Source: Scatophagus argus (Eukaryota; Chordata; Actinopteri; Scatophagidae). Taken from it: a stretch of 64,000 nucleotides of DNA. Below are positions 26,874 to 40,067 of the stretch, piece by piece. Made by a program: the position numbers and the translations under genes. How positions within the stretch are numbered: position 1 is the stretch's first letter; each line of letters starts with the position of its first letter. Location: assembly GCF_020382885.2 (NCBI RefSeq), contig NC_058513.1, forward strand, positions 13,231,641-13,295,640, given 5' to 3'. The notes below the pieces were generated by a model. That model made no database searches and was not told the origin of the DNA. It saw only the letters and a list, made by a program, of their open reading frames with translations.

Positions 26874-27415
26874 CAGTGGTGGAAGAAGCACTCAGACCCT
26901 TAGCTGAAATAAAAGTAGCAATAAAACAATGTAAAATTACTATGAGAAACAATATGCATTTAAAGTGTGCCTTAGGTACAAGTATGCTATTATCAGCTAA
27001 ATGTACTTAAAGTATCAAATGTGAAGTACTCACTATAGAATATATTTATACATTACTGGGCTGTAGCTGGTCAAGATGCACGTAGACAATATAAGCCGAT
27101 TATTGGACTGTTAGACAAAATGAGACATTGGAGCACATTGGAAACTGATGGACAGATGTTTAGACCAAACAATTAAATAATTTCATCAATAATATAATCA
27201 TCAGTTTAATCAACATGGAGAAAATGGTTCACTGCACCCATAACTTGTAAGATTATCTCATATTTTGCACATAAAATAGGTGCATCTTCTAATGAATTGA
27301 GAATGTGAATGTAGTGGAAGAATAAAGCAGCCAAAAAAAATGAAATTAGAAATACCTCAAAATTGCACTCAAGTATTGTAATTAAGCAAATGCACTTAAT
27401 TACTTTCCAGCACTG
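26874..27415. mobile_element. full-length CAGTGGTGGAA-family DNA transposon (likely hAT, non-autonomous)
   Basis: The left end is 'cagtggtggaagaag'. The right end, 'attactttccagcactg', is its inverted complement with a few changes. The 540-base interior is AT-rich and non-coding. The flanks CTTAATTT (26866-26873) and CTAAACTT (27416-27423) agree at 6 of 8 positions, which would fit a worn 8-bp hAT target duplication. Confidence 0.7.
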
Positions 27416-27423
27416 CTAAACTT

Positions 27424-28429
27424 TTACAACATGCAACATCTTTCTAATGTTCCAGACTTGAGTCCCAGTGAAATGTTTATCTTACACTTATTGTTAGTTA
27501 CTTAACAGCGTCAGCTTCTTTAGACAAAAAATATGATCAGCTCATAAAATATAATTCAATTTTACAGATGCAAACATGCCATAATTACTATCCAACAGTA
27601 CAGAGACATTTAATAATACCTGGCTGATAATACTAAGTAAATGTAAAGTACTTTTGTGAATGCAGGCTCTTGCACAGGACTATAATTTGTTTATTTTTTG
27701 CTAAATTGGCTCAAGTTAATGACCAGAATACTTGTTCCGCATTTGTTTATTGTGTGCAGATGGTTAGCGATCTGCAGTTCTCATAATCCAACTGAGGCAT
27801 GTCTGGTTGTTCTCTGTTCCCTGGCGAGGTTTTGCTTTCTGCACGCTGAAACACCCGTGGTTAAAGATTGACCCAGCGTCAGCAGCATGTTTTCATCATT
27901 ATTTTTATGTTCCTGTTGGGTTTATTGAAAGAGAAGGAGTCTTCTGTTGGGCGGCTTTGATACTGGCACTACAACGAAAGCAGTATCGCACTGATGTTAT
28001 ACTGACCCCACAGTGGCTGAATATTTAACGCAGTGCATATTAGTACATGGGGTAAGAAACTGAACACAACCTGCTTGGTGTTGAGTGTGTGAGTCAAATA
28101 TATTCCAAATGTTTAATACTCCGGCTATTTGCTTTTGCTCGTAGATGAAGAACGCACTCTGAATACGTGTTAAATGGTTTACACAGGCCAGAGAGGAATG
28201 TCGGACCAGCGTGCTGACCACAGACCAGTTTATATTACATCACACTGTTTCAGTTTGAGGAGTACGTGGTTTCTGGATGTTAAAAACAGCTAGTTGATTT
28301 TTAGGTTTTTAGGTTTAGGTTGGTTGAACTTTTATGTATTTATGAAAGCAAAAAAAAAAGAAAAAAGAAAAAAAGCCTTAAACCTTCTCAAGAGTACTTC
28401 ACACAGTTTATCCACATGGTAGCTTCTGA
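27424..28429. other. intergenic DNA, no gene seen
   Basis: No exon or clear repeat is recognised between two transposon copies. Short frames have no family features. Confidence 0.4.
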
Positions 28430-28788
28430 ATTTCTGTTCTTGTGAATCTGCAAAGTAACTAGTAACTAAAACTGTCAAATAAATGTAGTTGAGTAAAAAG
28501 TACAATATGTGCCTCTGAACTGTACTGGGATAAAAGCATAAAGCAGCACAACAAAAATATTTAAGCAGTGAACAAATATTACTTGAGTAAATGTACTGAG
28601 TCATTTTCACTCACTGGTTAACAGGGTGAAAAGCATAATATTTCCCTTTAAAATAGAAAGTAGCATAAAATGGACATATTCAAGTAAGGTATAAGTACCT
28701 CAAAGGTAGAATACACTGTAAATAGTCAAGTAAAGTAGATGTAGGCCTACTCGAGTGCATGTAGGCCACTTATTACTTCCTACCACTG
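28430..28788. mobile_element. two abutting fragments of the CAGTGGTGGAA transposon family
   Basis: The first piece (about 28430-28615) carries the family interior and ends in a terminus-like 'gagtaaatgtactgagtc...cactcactg'. The second (about 28620-28788) restarts in the interior and ends 'ttattacttcctaccactg'. Two right-type ends within 180 bases imply an insertion beside or into an older copy. Confidence 0.6.
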
Positions 28789-28850
28789 GTCACACTTGAG
28801 TGGTTTTTAGCAGGGTGGCGGCTCTATCAACCCCTGAAACCAGATGAGAG

Positions 28851-29073
28851 ACTTCCGGGACAGTCCAGCATGACTCAAGACGCTACTGTGGTGTGCTGTA
28901 TGGTGAAATTGAATAAATTAACATCACCCCAGACTGTCATGACTGAGGTTACTGGAGTTCAAAACCCCAAAAAAACATACACGCCACACAGCTCAAAGCG
29001 TCTGACTCGATTCGACCAATCAGCGGCGAGTTCTTCACTTATGATCCTCTTGGACCAATGACGGAGGGGCGGG
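28851..29073. promoter_or_regulatory. orphan TATA-less promoter-like cluster
   Basis: An ETS site ACTTCCGG (28851-28858), CCAAT boxes at 29016-29020 and 29055-29059, and a GC box GGGGCGGG (29066-29073) sit in a locally CpG-rich patch inside AT-rich intergenic DNA. No recognised gene starts on either side. On the minus strand a strong donor (CAG|GTAAGC) lies at about 29291. It may drive a non-coding RNA or be a relic. Confidence 0.4.
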
Positions 29074-31028
29074 CGAACCACCTGTAGCAGATCGGGTGGT
29101 GACATGCCAGCTTTGCAAACTGCCAACTGGCCAACTGTTTCAATATTAGGAAGTGAAAAAAAATCACTGAGGCACGAAACACCGACTCGATGTGTACTGA
29201 GAAGAAAAGTTGTATTCGTACACTTTGGTGCGTTCATGTGCATTTGGAGAAAAAAAAGCAAAAATAGAGCAGCAGGCACAGTAAAGCTTACCTGAGCCCA
29301 GAGCTGCGCGATAAGAGCAGGTAGTACCTGAGTTAATGCACCACAGATAAAGATAAAGCACATGCATGGTAAACAGAGAGCCACCTGCTGTTCAAAATGG
29401 AAACTGCACTCAATGTCCACTTGAAGAGTTTTTGATACATCCACGTGTAGCAGCATTGTAATATGAATTTTTTTTAAACTACTTTGAAGTGTCGGATAGT
29501 TTAATCCACAGCAATGCTTCATATAGTGTTTGTTCATCATGTGTTGTGTAACTATAGCCATCAAATAAAAAAAGACAAGCTTTATGTACTCTTGGTAGGA
29601 CCTTCTGTGAGCATGCTGATGTAATACTGTGTAATGTAATACATATCAGTGTCTTTAATTTGACAATACAATAAAATGTAAAAGCACACATGCCTTACTT
29701 TAATAAGCTACTGTTTGTAATTGGTAATGGGCTCCATACATTGCAAAGGGTAACTGAATTTGATCAAAATATTAAAAGAATAAAAGAAGAAACAGGAAGA
29801 ATGAAAACTTGGGAAATGCATGTAGTATCATGTGAAGTAAAACCACGCGAATTTCTGAAAACTACTTGTAAATTTATCATGTGAAATGTGCCAAAACTAC
29901 ATATTTTTTTAAATGTGAAACCACTTTCTAATGAGGCACCTTTAAAAATAGCCACAACCAATAGTTTTTACTAACGAATAATTGTTATAAAGAATAAATG
30001 CTTTATAAATTATTAATTAGCACATTTATTGCTATAAAAGGGTCTTTTTAATTTCTAAGTAAATCACCTATTTTCATTTTTCTGATTCTGATTAAGTCCA
30101 TCATAATGAAGGGGTTAATGACGACGAGCTTAAAAAGACAGAACGTCACTTTTTCATTTTATGAAACCTGGCATCCCCAAAATTGTTCTTATCCATGACT
30201 AAGAACTAATCTTTAAAGCATTAATTAATGATTTTGTAACAATGAATAAAGCTTAGTCAAAACTCACTAAAGGACATCACACATGACATATTCATGAGAA
30301 CATATCTTAAGAAATAATCAAGCCCAAAAACCTCTGAAGTGGAATTTTATTTGAAAAAAGGTACCGCAATGAGTAAATTAAGCAACATGGGTTGTATAAA
30401 TATCTGTGCAACCAAAATGAGCACACTGAGGCACTTTACTGCCTTCTGCTGCCATGATACACCAAACTATCCAGCTTTACGTCCAGCTACAAAACATCAG
30501 AATATCAATTTTTCCTTTGTCAGTTCATTTAAGTTGGTATGATCTAATCTAAAACAAATATGGTCTCTAAAAAATATTATTCATGGTTATGTAAGGGTAA
30601 GACGTAACGTGGGTGGAAAGAGAGAGTGAAAGCATCGTTAACATGGAGGGTGTTGCACGGGATGCCATTCGCAGTTCACAACACGGTTCACAACATTCAT
30701 ACTGATGAAAAAACTGAAAAACGATTCAGTCGTTCACATGATGTAACAGGAAATAACAATATGCAAACAAGGCTATACAAAATGGAAAAAAAGAACTAAA
30801 CTATGACAGTCTTCTGCAGTGCATTGGCCAAAACTCCTCATGGCACCATGAACTGGCCACAGTCTGTTACAGCAGGTGACGAGAACAATCAATATTTATG
30901 TTACAGTGTTTTTACAAACGCTCTCGAAGCTGGCTGTGAAATTCTGCAACGTCAGTAAAAAGAGCATCGCTCCAATTCTCCCTTGTACAAACTACACCGA
31001 CAGGATGAATAGTAAGTGCAACGCAGAT
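29074..31028. other. intergenic DNA between scd and sec31b, no gene recognised
   Basis: AT-rich sequence with only unconvincing open frames. I looked for WNT8B-like cysteine-rich exons, expected here from human gene order, and saw none. Confidence 0.4.
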
Positions 31029-31534
31029 TTTATTATCCCAATTTCCAACCCCCCGTAGCGGACGCAGGAGTTACTTGTCCCAGACGTTTTGCTTCTGCAG
31101 CTGGAGCACTGCATGCTTTCAATCAATAATGTTTCCATGAACTCAACAATATGCACGTGTGCAGAGCGAAACGTGGGCTCAGAAAATGCACCTACTTGTA
31201 CAAACACCACCTTGATTCAAACTTTTGCACCACTTTTGTATATTACATAAACTGTTGAATTTACACAGAATCACAACTTTCAGAGAATACATTCATCTTT
31301 TCATATTGTAAAATTATCACAGCAATATCGACGAATCTCTACAAAAATCCACCTCACTGTCACAATCAGCCAAGTCCCTCCGGGAAGGAATAAGTATGGA
31401 GTGAAAGACCACAATCCGCAATGTTATCAGTAATTATTTTCATTATCAAAGCTTGTCATCAGGTCAAAAAAAGAGAAATAAATACATATATAACAATTTA
31501 ACACTGAAGTGCGGTATGGCGGTGTCTCTGGGGG
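31029..31534 (-). other. sec31b 3' UTR and poly(A) signal
   Basis: AATAAA on the minus strand at 31029-31034 lies about 500 bases past the sec31b stop. Confidence 0.5.
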
Positions 31535-32057
31535 TTAGACGCCCAGCTTGTTGGCGATGGTCATGACCACTTTGAGGATGGGCATGAAGGCTGAGATCTC
31601 ACTGAAGTTGCTGCTGCTGACCACCTGGGTGTGGACCTCCAGACCTCGCTGGTAGTTCTGGCTCGCCACACAGCGGCTGATTTCGTGGAGCCCGTTCAGG
31701 ATGCTGTGAGAGAGCTGCGAGATCGGCAGGGAAACGATGTTACGATGTTGTACCTGATGTAACTGCTATGAAATGTCAGAAAAATGTGAAAAAATGCCCC
31801 TGACAGGTCCTCCCCCCCCCAAAAAAAAAGACTGGATGATTTGAATGAGGAACTGCAGTTTGTTATTTTCTAACATTTTTACTTTTTGTACTAACACAAC
31901 AAAATAATTTCTTACCGACTGCTCTCTCAGCTTGTCATACAGGTATCCCAAACGTTTGGCTGCATCATCAAGTTTCCTTTTTGTTTGCTGAAAAAGAAAC
32001 ATTTGTGACCACTTGATATCCAATAAAACTTCTTCCTATCTCCTTTGTTACATTAAG

Positions 32058-32092
<35 letters not shown>

Positions 32093-35000
32093 GAGCCTTA
32101 CTGGGTCTCTTGCTGCGAGCTGGCAGCGCTGCACCAGGCTGTCAAAGGTGGATTTGAGGACCATGTGTTCAGCTGGGATTTCTTTCTGCTCCACCCTCTC
32201 TGCTGGCAGCTGCTGGAGGAGCTGAAGAAAACAAGGACGTGAATACAAAGTGTTCACATTTGCCGTGCATGTTGCTGTTGAGAGTTCAAATGATGGCCCC
32301 TCGTCGAACACCAACCTGCACACTGGGCTCCTGGGGGGCCCCAGGGGGGACTTGGGCATGGTCGTGGGGCTGAGGGGCCTCCACAGGGAATCCCATCACA
32401 GGGGCTGTGATGGGGGCTGGTGGAGTGTAGTTATCAGGGACCTGCATACACAAAATATTAAGACTCATGCAGTCAGTGAGAGGAAGGTTATAAAACACTG
32501 AAACTGAGTTGTGGTCAGCAGGTTGAATTTGACATGTTATTAAAACCGTATTTATTTTTGTCTGCTTTTTAGTTTAGTTTAGTTAATGAAATTAATAAGT
32601 TAATGAGAGCAGAACTCTCTGTGGGTTTTCCACTGTGCACAACATCTTTAAAATAACAAACAGTCATTTAATTCTTTGCTGTTAATACAATATTTCTCTG
32701 TGGTGCATAAGGAACAAACAATACATTACAGAACTGAACTCTTGATGGGGTGAATATTAATTGATAATTGTGGGAGTACCTTCTTCTTCCTGGGTCCACC
32801 TCGCACCGCTGGTGGGTCATTCCAGCCTTCCTGAGGGGCTACAATTAGAAGAGGAATAGAAAAACATTAGAAACAAACAAGCAACATGATTCGTGCAGTT
32901 ACACTCAAGCAGCCAAAGACTGTCTGCACATGACAGTCTCTGAGTGAAGGTTAGTCTATGTGCCAAAAAAAAACATTTAAAATAAAAACATGACAATAAG
33001 CCATAGCTCTCAGTAGCATGGCAAAATGTTCAGAAGCACTCAAAAGCAACAACAGCCCAATATGCTGGATATACCTCCTCATGTATATAACAAGTGAAAA
33101 TGTTTCGGAAAATGTGACGCTTGGGTCTTAATTTGTGCTAATAATGTAAGAAGTGATGTCAACTAAAAACTACAGTCTCTGGATTCAAACCTGGAAACTG
33201 TTTATAGTGTTTTACGCTAACATGGTTACAAATAAATCAGCTCTCGCCATGTCCCTCAAGCACAGTGGCACAAGCAAACACCACCAAAAACACACTGAGT
33301 GAGCAGAACAATATAAAAATTCTGTACAACGGACTTCAATCCAATACAATCATAAAACCTAAAGCAGGAATATTGTATTGCATTGTATCATATTGTACAG
33401 ATGGTTTTTCTGGTCACTCAAGTGTATATTTCAATCCACTCATGTTCCATATCCAACCCTGTCACCTTGGAGGTCACATTGGGAATTCAGCCAGGGAAAG
33501 TATCCTGCAAGTCAAATGAGGTGGACAGCTGAAGAGGACTTGTTAACCATTAGCAACAGATTTCAGCTAACATGAGTCTCAATCTAAAAACACTTAAGTA
33601 AATGTCTGAAAAAAAAAAAAAAAAAAGAATTCATGTAATTTTTTGCCTGCAAAGGGACCAACGTGACATCTACCTGTAGGAGGAGGAGCAACAGCAGGGG
33701 CTGTGAAGGGCTTTACGGCAGGAGCTCCGGGACCGCCCTGCGGATACCCTGATCCAAGGGGTGCATATGGACCAGAGGCCATGGGGGGTGCAGGCTGGTT
33801 GTGGAGGCCCCCTGGGTACATGGGAACTGGGGCTCCGGGCTGGGAACTGGATGGCATGAGGCCAGAGGGTAAAGAGGTAGAAGGCATGAAGCTTGTCGGT
33901 GGCACCCCGGGGCTGGGCATAGGAGGCAGGCCTCCGGGGTTCGATGACGCAGGCTGTAGTGGAGGTCCTGATAAGTTAGCAGCTGGCATAGAAGGACCTG
34001 GAGGAGGGAAGGCTGAGGGTCCACCAATGGGCATAGGCTGAGGTTGGAATGGCTGATGAGGAAGGAAACCTTGGGGAAAAAAAGGACCTTGAATAAATCA
34101 TCAACCACCAAATGAATGCAGCCCGAAATACACTGAAGTAGTAGGCAAGCAACAAAAAACCTGGAGCCGGAGCGGGATGTTGGGGGTAGGAAGGCCTCAT
34201 TGCAGGGCGGGTCGCATTGGGCGGCAGTACATGAGAAGAAGGTGGCAGACCAGGCCCGGTGTTGGCTGGAACTTGTGGGTTAAAAACTGACGGCATATGA
34301 GGCTGCTGTTGGGCAGCAGTGGAAGGCTGGTACTGACTCTAAGGATGAAGAGGGGGGTAACACTGTTTTTAAAAGAAGAGTTCAAACACGCATGGTTACA
34401 TTGGAAAGATAATCTCGCAAAACAATAAATTTACCATACCATAACTTGAGCTTTTGGTGCAGGAGTCTGAGCAGCAGGAGAAGGTTTGGCCGTGGACACA
34501 CTGACTCGCTTGAAGGAATTTGCAGGCTGCTGTCCGACGGCAGCCTCTTCCTGAGCATGGAACAGCCTCTCTCTCAGCATCATGATTCCAGCCTGGGGGG
34601 GGGGGCAAAAAATTGTACAAAAACATAAAAGGTGTTTAGTACAATCCAAATCACGCAAAACTATGGATCTGTAATTAGGTTACAGCTATGCTTCTTACTT
34701 GGTCAGAGTTTTCAGGCAGGTAGGCCATGGCAGCTGCCAGACTGCCCTCTGCTGCCAGTATGCCAGCATAGCAAGTTAGCTTCTCTGCCAGGATGGGACT
34801 CTGGACAGCCACCTCGCTGTTGCGGAGGCGCTCAATTGACTTACGCAGCATCATTACTTTTTCAACCAGATCCTGAAAAACAATGAAAACAAACAACCCA
34901 CATATCTTAATCAGACATTGTTATGTCAAGAATGCGCCCCAATTTAGAAAATCCAAAGACATCCATGTGTTTCCATGACTGGAATAAATTCAGAAATCGC

Positions 35001-38000
35001 ATATTTAGGATAACAGTAGAATATCAGCTCCTACTTTTGGCTTACAACAGCACATTGCCTGTGAAGCCCATAAAAATTCTCTTGCAAGCTCTTCTCAAAC
35101 TGCTGCACCCAGTTCTGCACGTCAGTACAAGCAACCATCCCTCATTAAATAAGATTGTTGTTCCACTCGTTGATTTTCAGATGTGGTAAATGCCATACAA
35201 AGACATTTGCTTTTTTGCTCATAAACAGCTTACACAAAATTTCACAACGATTATACCTCAAGACCAAGAGGGGAGGAGCTTTCTCTGTGAGAGGTCCAGC
35301 ACTCCACTAACTTCTCAATGTTCCCAGAGCAGATGTAACACAGACAGGCCTGCAGGCAGCGCTTTTCTGTCCTCTCATTCTCCAACCGGCCTCCCAGGGT
35401 ATCTACCAAAGAGAATTACAGAATGGCATAACAGAAAAGTGATTCAGCAAGTAAAACGAGTACTGCTGAAAAGGTACTGCACTCCTGGAAGCGAGGCAAG
35501 CTGTAGCATGATCGGTGCACTGCAGGTGAGAGCGACTTACCACACAGACGGGCAAAATCCTCAGGGTGGGCGTAGGTCAGCAGAGCAGCAAGAGCCTCCT
35601 TCCAGTTGTCCAACTCACAGCTTTCCACTATGTCTCTCCAGTTCTGGGTCACCACTGAAGAGATAAGCTGCAGTTGGGGACAAATCTAATTAACACACAT
35701 AAATATTGTGCTATCCAACTGAACCACAGCGAGTCAGACATACACTTACCATTGAAATGCTGTTCTTTTGCTTGCTTAGGTATTTTTGCTGAGTTTTCTT
35801 GAGCAGCTCCTCTCCTCCACTGATAGACAACAGAATGGCTTCAGCATAACGACCATCATTCAGACAGAGATCCACGGCTCCCTCAAAGTTACCAACCAGC
35901 AGCGCCTGGCTTATCAAACCATCAGTATCTTGACAAGAAGAACATGAGCTAATTAGCTAATAACCCAACAGCGGACAATTACATGCAATTACATTTCCAT
36001 TCTTGGCAAACAATGACAATGTGTTAGACAGAGATGATAAGGATTCAACCACACAATGAACTGAGGGAGTTTACCACATGACACAGGGATCTGGAAGTTG
36101 GAATTTTCCTTTGGGGTCTGACTAAAGAAGTCTGCGGGTGAAACGGAACCTGAGGTTCCCCCTTCAGTTGCTTCTTCAGCCCTCTGCAAATGAAACAACA
36201 AATATTTTACAATAAACATGGGCTGCATAACTTGGTACCCAATAACAAAGACCAAAAAGATGTGAAAATAGACATTTTGTGTGCAGAATGTCTAACCTCA
36301 GTGGAGAGTCTCTGCATCTTCTCTGCCAGGTCTTTGGCATCTACTCCATGTCCATTGTGCTGAAAACTCTTCCCCAGACACTTTGAAATCTGAACAAACA
36401 TAATTTTTACAGCTAAGACACGGGATACGAGTCACAGCTACACTGTTATACATGATGGATATCAGTTAATAGCTACACATATACAGTTTATCAGAGACAG
36501 AATACCTTTTTCTCCAATTCATCTTTGCTGAAACCCAAAAGTCTGAGGAATTTAATGCGGGCTTCATCTTCAAAGTTTACCTGTAAAGAAAGTGAAAATT
36601 TCAAAAATCAACATTCATTAACAACACACGGACTGACTGACACAACTTGATGTTGTGTCTAAATATCAAGAGGACATGAGGGCCCACCAGAAGGAACTTC
36701 CATATGTCCTGCTCCGCGTCTGACTTGGCGTTCTGAATCTTGGCTTGGCAGTAGCTGTTGAAGGAGCCTGACTGCAGCGCCGCCTGCAGTTCCCTGGAGC
36801 GCAGGAGGAACTCTGTCTCCGTGGTAACCTGGCTCACAAACACTTGTCTGGGGGCGGGTTGGGGGCTCTGCACTGGGGGCAGCTTTGGATTCTCAAAGGT
36901 TATCAGCTTTCCACCAAACTGAAGAAAAAAACCCCACATCGGTCATTAAGATATTATTTTAACATGTTTTCCAATACCATGACTATAAAACACTTTACTT
37001 ACAGCAAAGGAAGCCCCCACTGGCCTGCGCACCCACTTTGGTGGCTTCTTCAGAGGGGGAACTATGGTGTCTTGAACTGTAGACTGAGGAACTTGCAGTG
37101 GAGGCAGCACCTGTCCTGTACCAAAGGGATCCATTGTATCAAATGAGGAGGAGATCTGTTAAACAGAAATGTTAAAAGTTAAAACAAGCACGACTGAAAC
37201 AATTAGTCGATTTAAAGAAAATTCATCAGCAGCTAGCTTGCTTACTGATTAAGCAAAAATGTCAAAACTGTATTGGTTGTATCTTCTCAAATGTTAATAT
37301 ATTCCATTATATTGAATGATTATCTTTATGTTTGGGACTTGAGGTCAGACAAAACATCCTTAAATACAAAAAACATATTTAAATATATCAACTTGTGCTT
37401 TTTGAAAATGCGGTGGACATTTGTAACTGCTGACATTCTATATACCAAATGAATAATCACTAAATTGAGAAAATAATCAGCCAATTAATAAATGATGAAA
37501 ACAACTGGCAATTGCAGCCCTACTTCAGGTTATCGGGTAATTTAATATCATATTCTGTGCATGTATCAATAACAGACAGTTTATTAGTCAATGTCAATTG
37601 CTTCACACCAGCACCATCTTGTGGAGAAAACATGCAACTCCGCATGCATCGTTTGGGATCAAATACATCCCATAAGAACAGCAGCTACCTTATCAGCTGT
37701 GCTCAGCTGCTGAGCCTTCAAGCTTCCTCCCATCACAGAGTAGACTGTGATTCTCCCATCAAATGAGGCGGCTGAAAGCAGGGCTGGATTCCTGGGGCAC
37801 CACTGGACATCAAAACACCACTGGTTCGTTGTTGGAAGCTCGTAAATGACCTAAAATTAAGAAAATTACACCTGTGAGGATCCATGGCCTTGTCACAGTT
37901 GTCACGATAATGAGGAACGGTCACTCAGGGATAACAGAGGAGCAGCAGTGTCATATACCTCTCCAGTATTTGGATTCCAACATAGAATCCTGTTGTCTTT

Positions 38001-40067
38001 TGCACTACTCAGCAGGAGCTCAGAGTCCGCTTGGCTCCAGGATATGGATAAAATTCCCCTGTAAGAAAATACCAACAGCTATATTCTCTAAGATGACTAA
38101 AAAACAGTACTGAGCATAAAACTAAAACAGTTAAAACCTCACCTTGTGTGGTTCTCAAGGACTTTAAAGGGCGAGGTGGCAAAGCGGAGGTCCCACATCT
38201 GGATGACTGGCAGTCGGTCATCTTCAGACGCCAGCACTAACTGAGTGGCCACATCAGGGTGCCAAAGCATTCCTGAACAGTGCATCTGAAAACACATAGC
38301 AGTGAGATGTTCTAAAGGGTTCAACATAATAATTTTCACTTTTTACTTCACCTGAAAAAATAGGAGTATGTGCAGTCCTGACATAAGATAAGAAAATATA
38401 AGATAATCCTTTATTGATCCCCAGAGAGGAAATCTGACAGTCAGGACAAACAAAGTCTTTGATTAACTGCTAAACACATGTTCAATAATCTGACAGTATT
38501 GCTGAAATGTAACAGATGAGCCTTACTGGTGAAACACAGGTCAAAAGGGAAATTTCAACTTCAACTTGCTATATTTTGTATTTAAGCCACCAACCCTGTT
38601 GCTGTGGTCACTGATCTTGATGATGGGCTCGTTCTTTCTCAGGTCCCACACAACTGCTTTTCCACTGGGGTTGGCAGAGGCCAGGATGTGCTGAACCTGC
38701 CTGTTCCAAGACACAACACTGATGTCTTCTGCGGGCTGAAAGAAAAGACAAAGGCTGTTACTGGGAAAACAAGCCTGACTGTGAGGCAAACATATTCAAA
38801 TGATAAAACCACAAAGCCTGTGCTATGCAAACACTGTTAGTATGTATTTAAATAACCCTTTAGAAACAGGTACTGATAGTTGTTTTTGTAAAATTTCTAA
38901 ATGGCTTGCTTGAAAAATGATAATTTTTCTTAAAAAATATCCACGTTACAAGGCATTAATAGCTACAATTGGACAGGATACACGACACATGAAATGGAAA
39001 AAAATGGAAAACATAAGCAAAAGATATGAATCCACAAATATAAAAAAAAGAGAAAGCTGACTGTTGTGGATTGTGCTTTCTTCTTTGTCTTATGATTCAA
39101 ACAGTAAATGGGTCAAGATCAAAATAAGAGGTGAACTCATCTCTCAGAACAGAGGTGTGAAATTCATTAAACTGCTGATCCCATAATCAAGCACCCACCT
39201 GTGTCTTTGCTCCAGGCGTCATTGGGCTGCTAAAGTTGTTCAGATCCCAGATATAAATTTCTGAATCATTTGCCCCTGATGCGAGAAGATTACTCTGAAA
39301 GAGAAACACAGTTGAGAAAGATTAGCAGAGTGCTACAGTACCAAGAAAGACAAGTCCTTCTGTATTAACTGTCTCCATGGACACATCTTGGCTGCAGATA
39401 TCTACCTGAAAAGGGTTGAAATCAAGTGCTCGAATGGGTCCTGTGTGTTTGTCAGACTGTCCCACTACAGCATCTGCTCCAGAGCTCATTATGACATCTG
39501 GGTTATATACAGTTATTATTCCATTTTCGCTGCCACCAACCAGTCTCCCTCCAGCACCATCTGCTCCCATTCCAAAATTCACCCATATGATACTGTGCAA
39601 CCTGTGGAATATGAATAGTACAGGGAGTTATAGGCTACAAATGGCATGATTATGCCTTGTGAGGCACATCACATAAAGTGTTTATATGCTTTTCCAAATG
39701 ACACAAGACTGAGTGTAAGGATGAAGGTTTGTGGCATGTGAGTCAATCTAATCATTTATGGTCAGATTTTCTCATCAATCAAATATTTACTTCCATGCAG
39801 AAATGCATTTTTAACAATTGTGGCTTATCATTTTGCCAACAAATTTTTATTTTCTATAAATTACCTGTTTGAGGTGGGTAATGACCCTTTGAGCTGCATT
39901 TCTAGCGAGGGGTCAGAGAAATCCACCTCAAATATCTCCAGGGCAGCTGTGGTGTTGAAAGAGGCGTCAAGCTGCTGAGCTGATGTCCCCAAGGCCAGGT
40001 GGATAGGATGGTGGCTGGCAGGACTCCACGCCTGGTGGGCAGTCCTCTGGATCTCCTTCAGCCTCAT
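31535..40067 (-). CDS. sec31b: SEC31B, COPII outer-coat subunit
   Basis: Twenty-four coding exons, 1203 residues: 39865-40067, 39406-39601, 39199-39294, 38595-38735, 38143-38285, 37959-38058, 37689-37850, 37003-37155, 36688-36918, 36506-36580, 36297-36389, 36075-36183, 35750-35928, 35541-35667, 35257-35402, 34699-34872, 34440-34592, 34161-34338, 33674-34069, 32780-32838, 32316-32441, 32102-32221, 31916-31987, 31535-31714. The N-terminal WD40 propeller starts [16 protein letters not shown] and includes [16 protein letters not shown] blade-inserting segment ([13 protein letters not shown]) pairs with Sec13. The helical ACE1 solenoid follows ([19 protein letters not shown]), then a Pro-rich linker holding GWNDPP, whose Trp-Asn stimulates Sar1 GTPase on Sec23. 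The helical tail ends ANKLGV. The protein cages COPII vesicles at ER exit sites. The B paralogue is inferred from neighbours scd and ndufb8. Confidence 0.93.
32060..32088. repeat. (CA)n microsatellite in a sec31b intron
   Basis: About 14 CA units; on the transcribed strand this is (TG)n, starting only some 13 bases after the 5' splice site of the exon at 32102-32221. Confidence 0.9.
38375..38455 (-). mobile_element. LINE/SINE 3'-tail fragment in a sec31b intron
   Basis: On the minus strand it reads '...ctctggggatcaataaaggattatcttat', the kind of 3' tail carried by teleost L2-type LINEs and their SINE partners, followed by a short TTATCT-type repeat. Only about 80 bases remain, so the exact family is open. 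Confidence 0.55.

Noticed and set aside
28959-29564. 201-codon open frame on the minus strand
   Set aside because: Longest unexplained frame in the window, but it has no recognisable domain, overlaps the promoter-like cluster and has leucine/phenylalanine-rich content typical of chance frames in AT-rich DNA.
33703-34111. Gly- and Pro-rich frames of 112 and 132 codons over the sec31b Pro-rich exon
   Set aside because: They are shadows of the GC-rich Pro/Ser exon 33674-34069 read in other frames.
35190-35666. 158-codon plus-strand frame
   Set aside because: It lies antisense to two well-supported sec31b exons and has no family motif.
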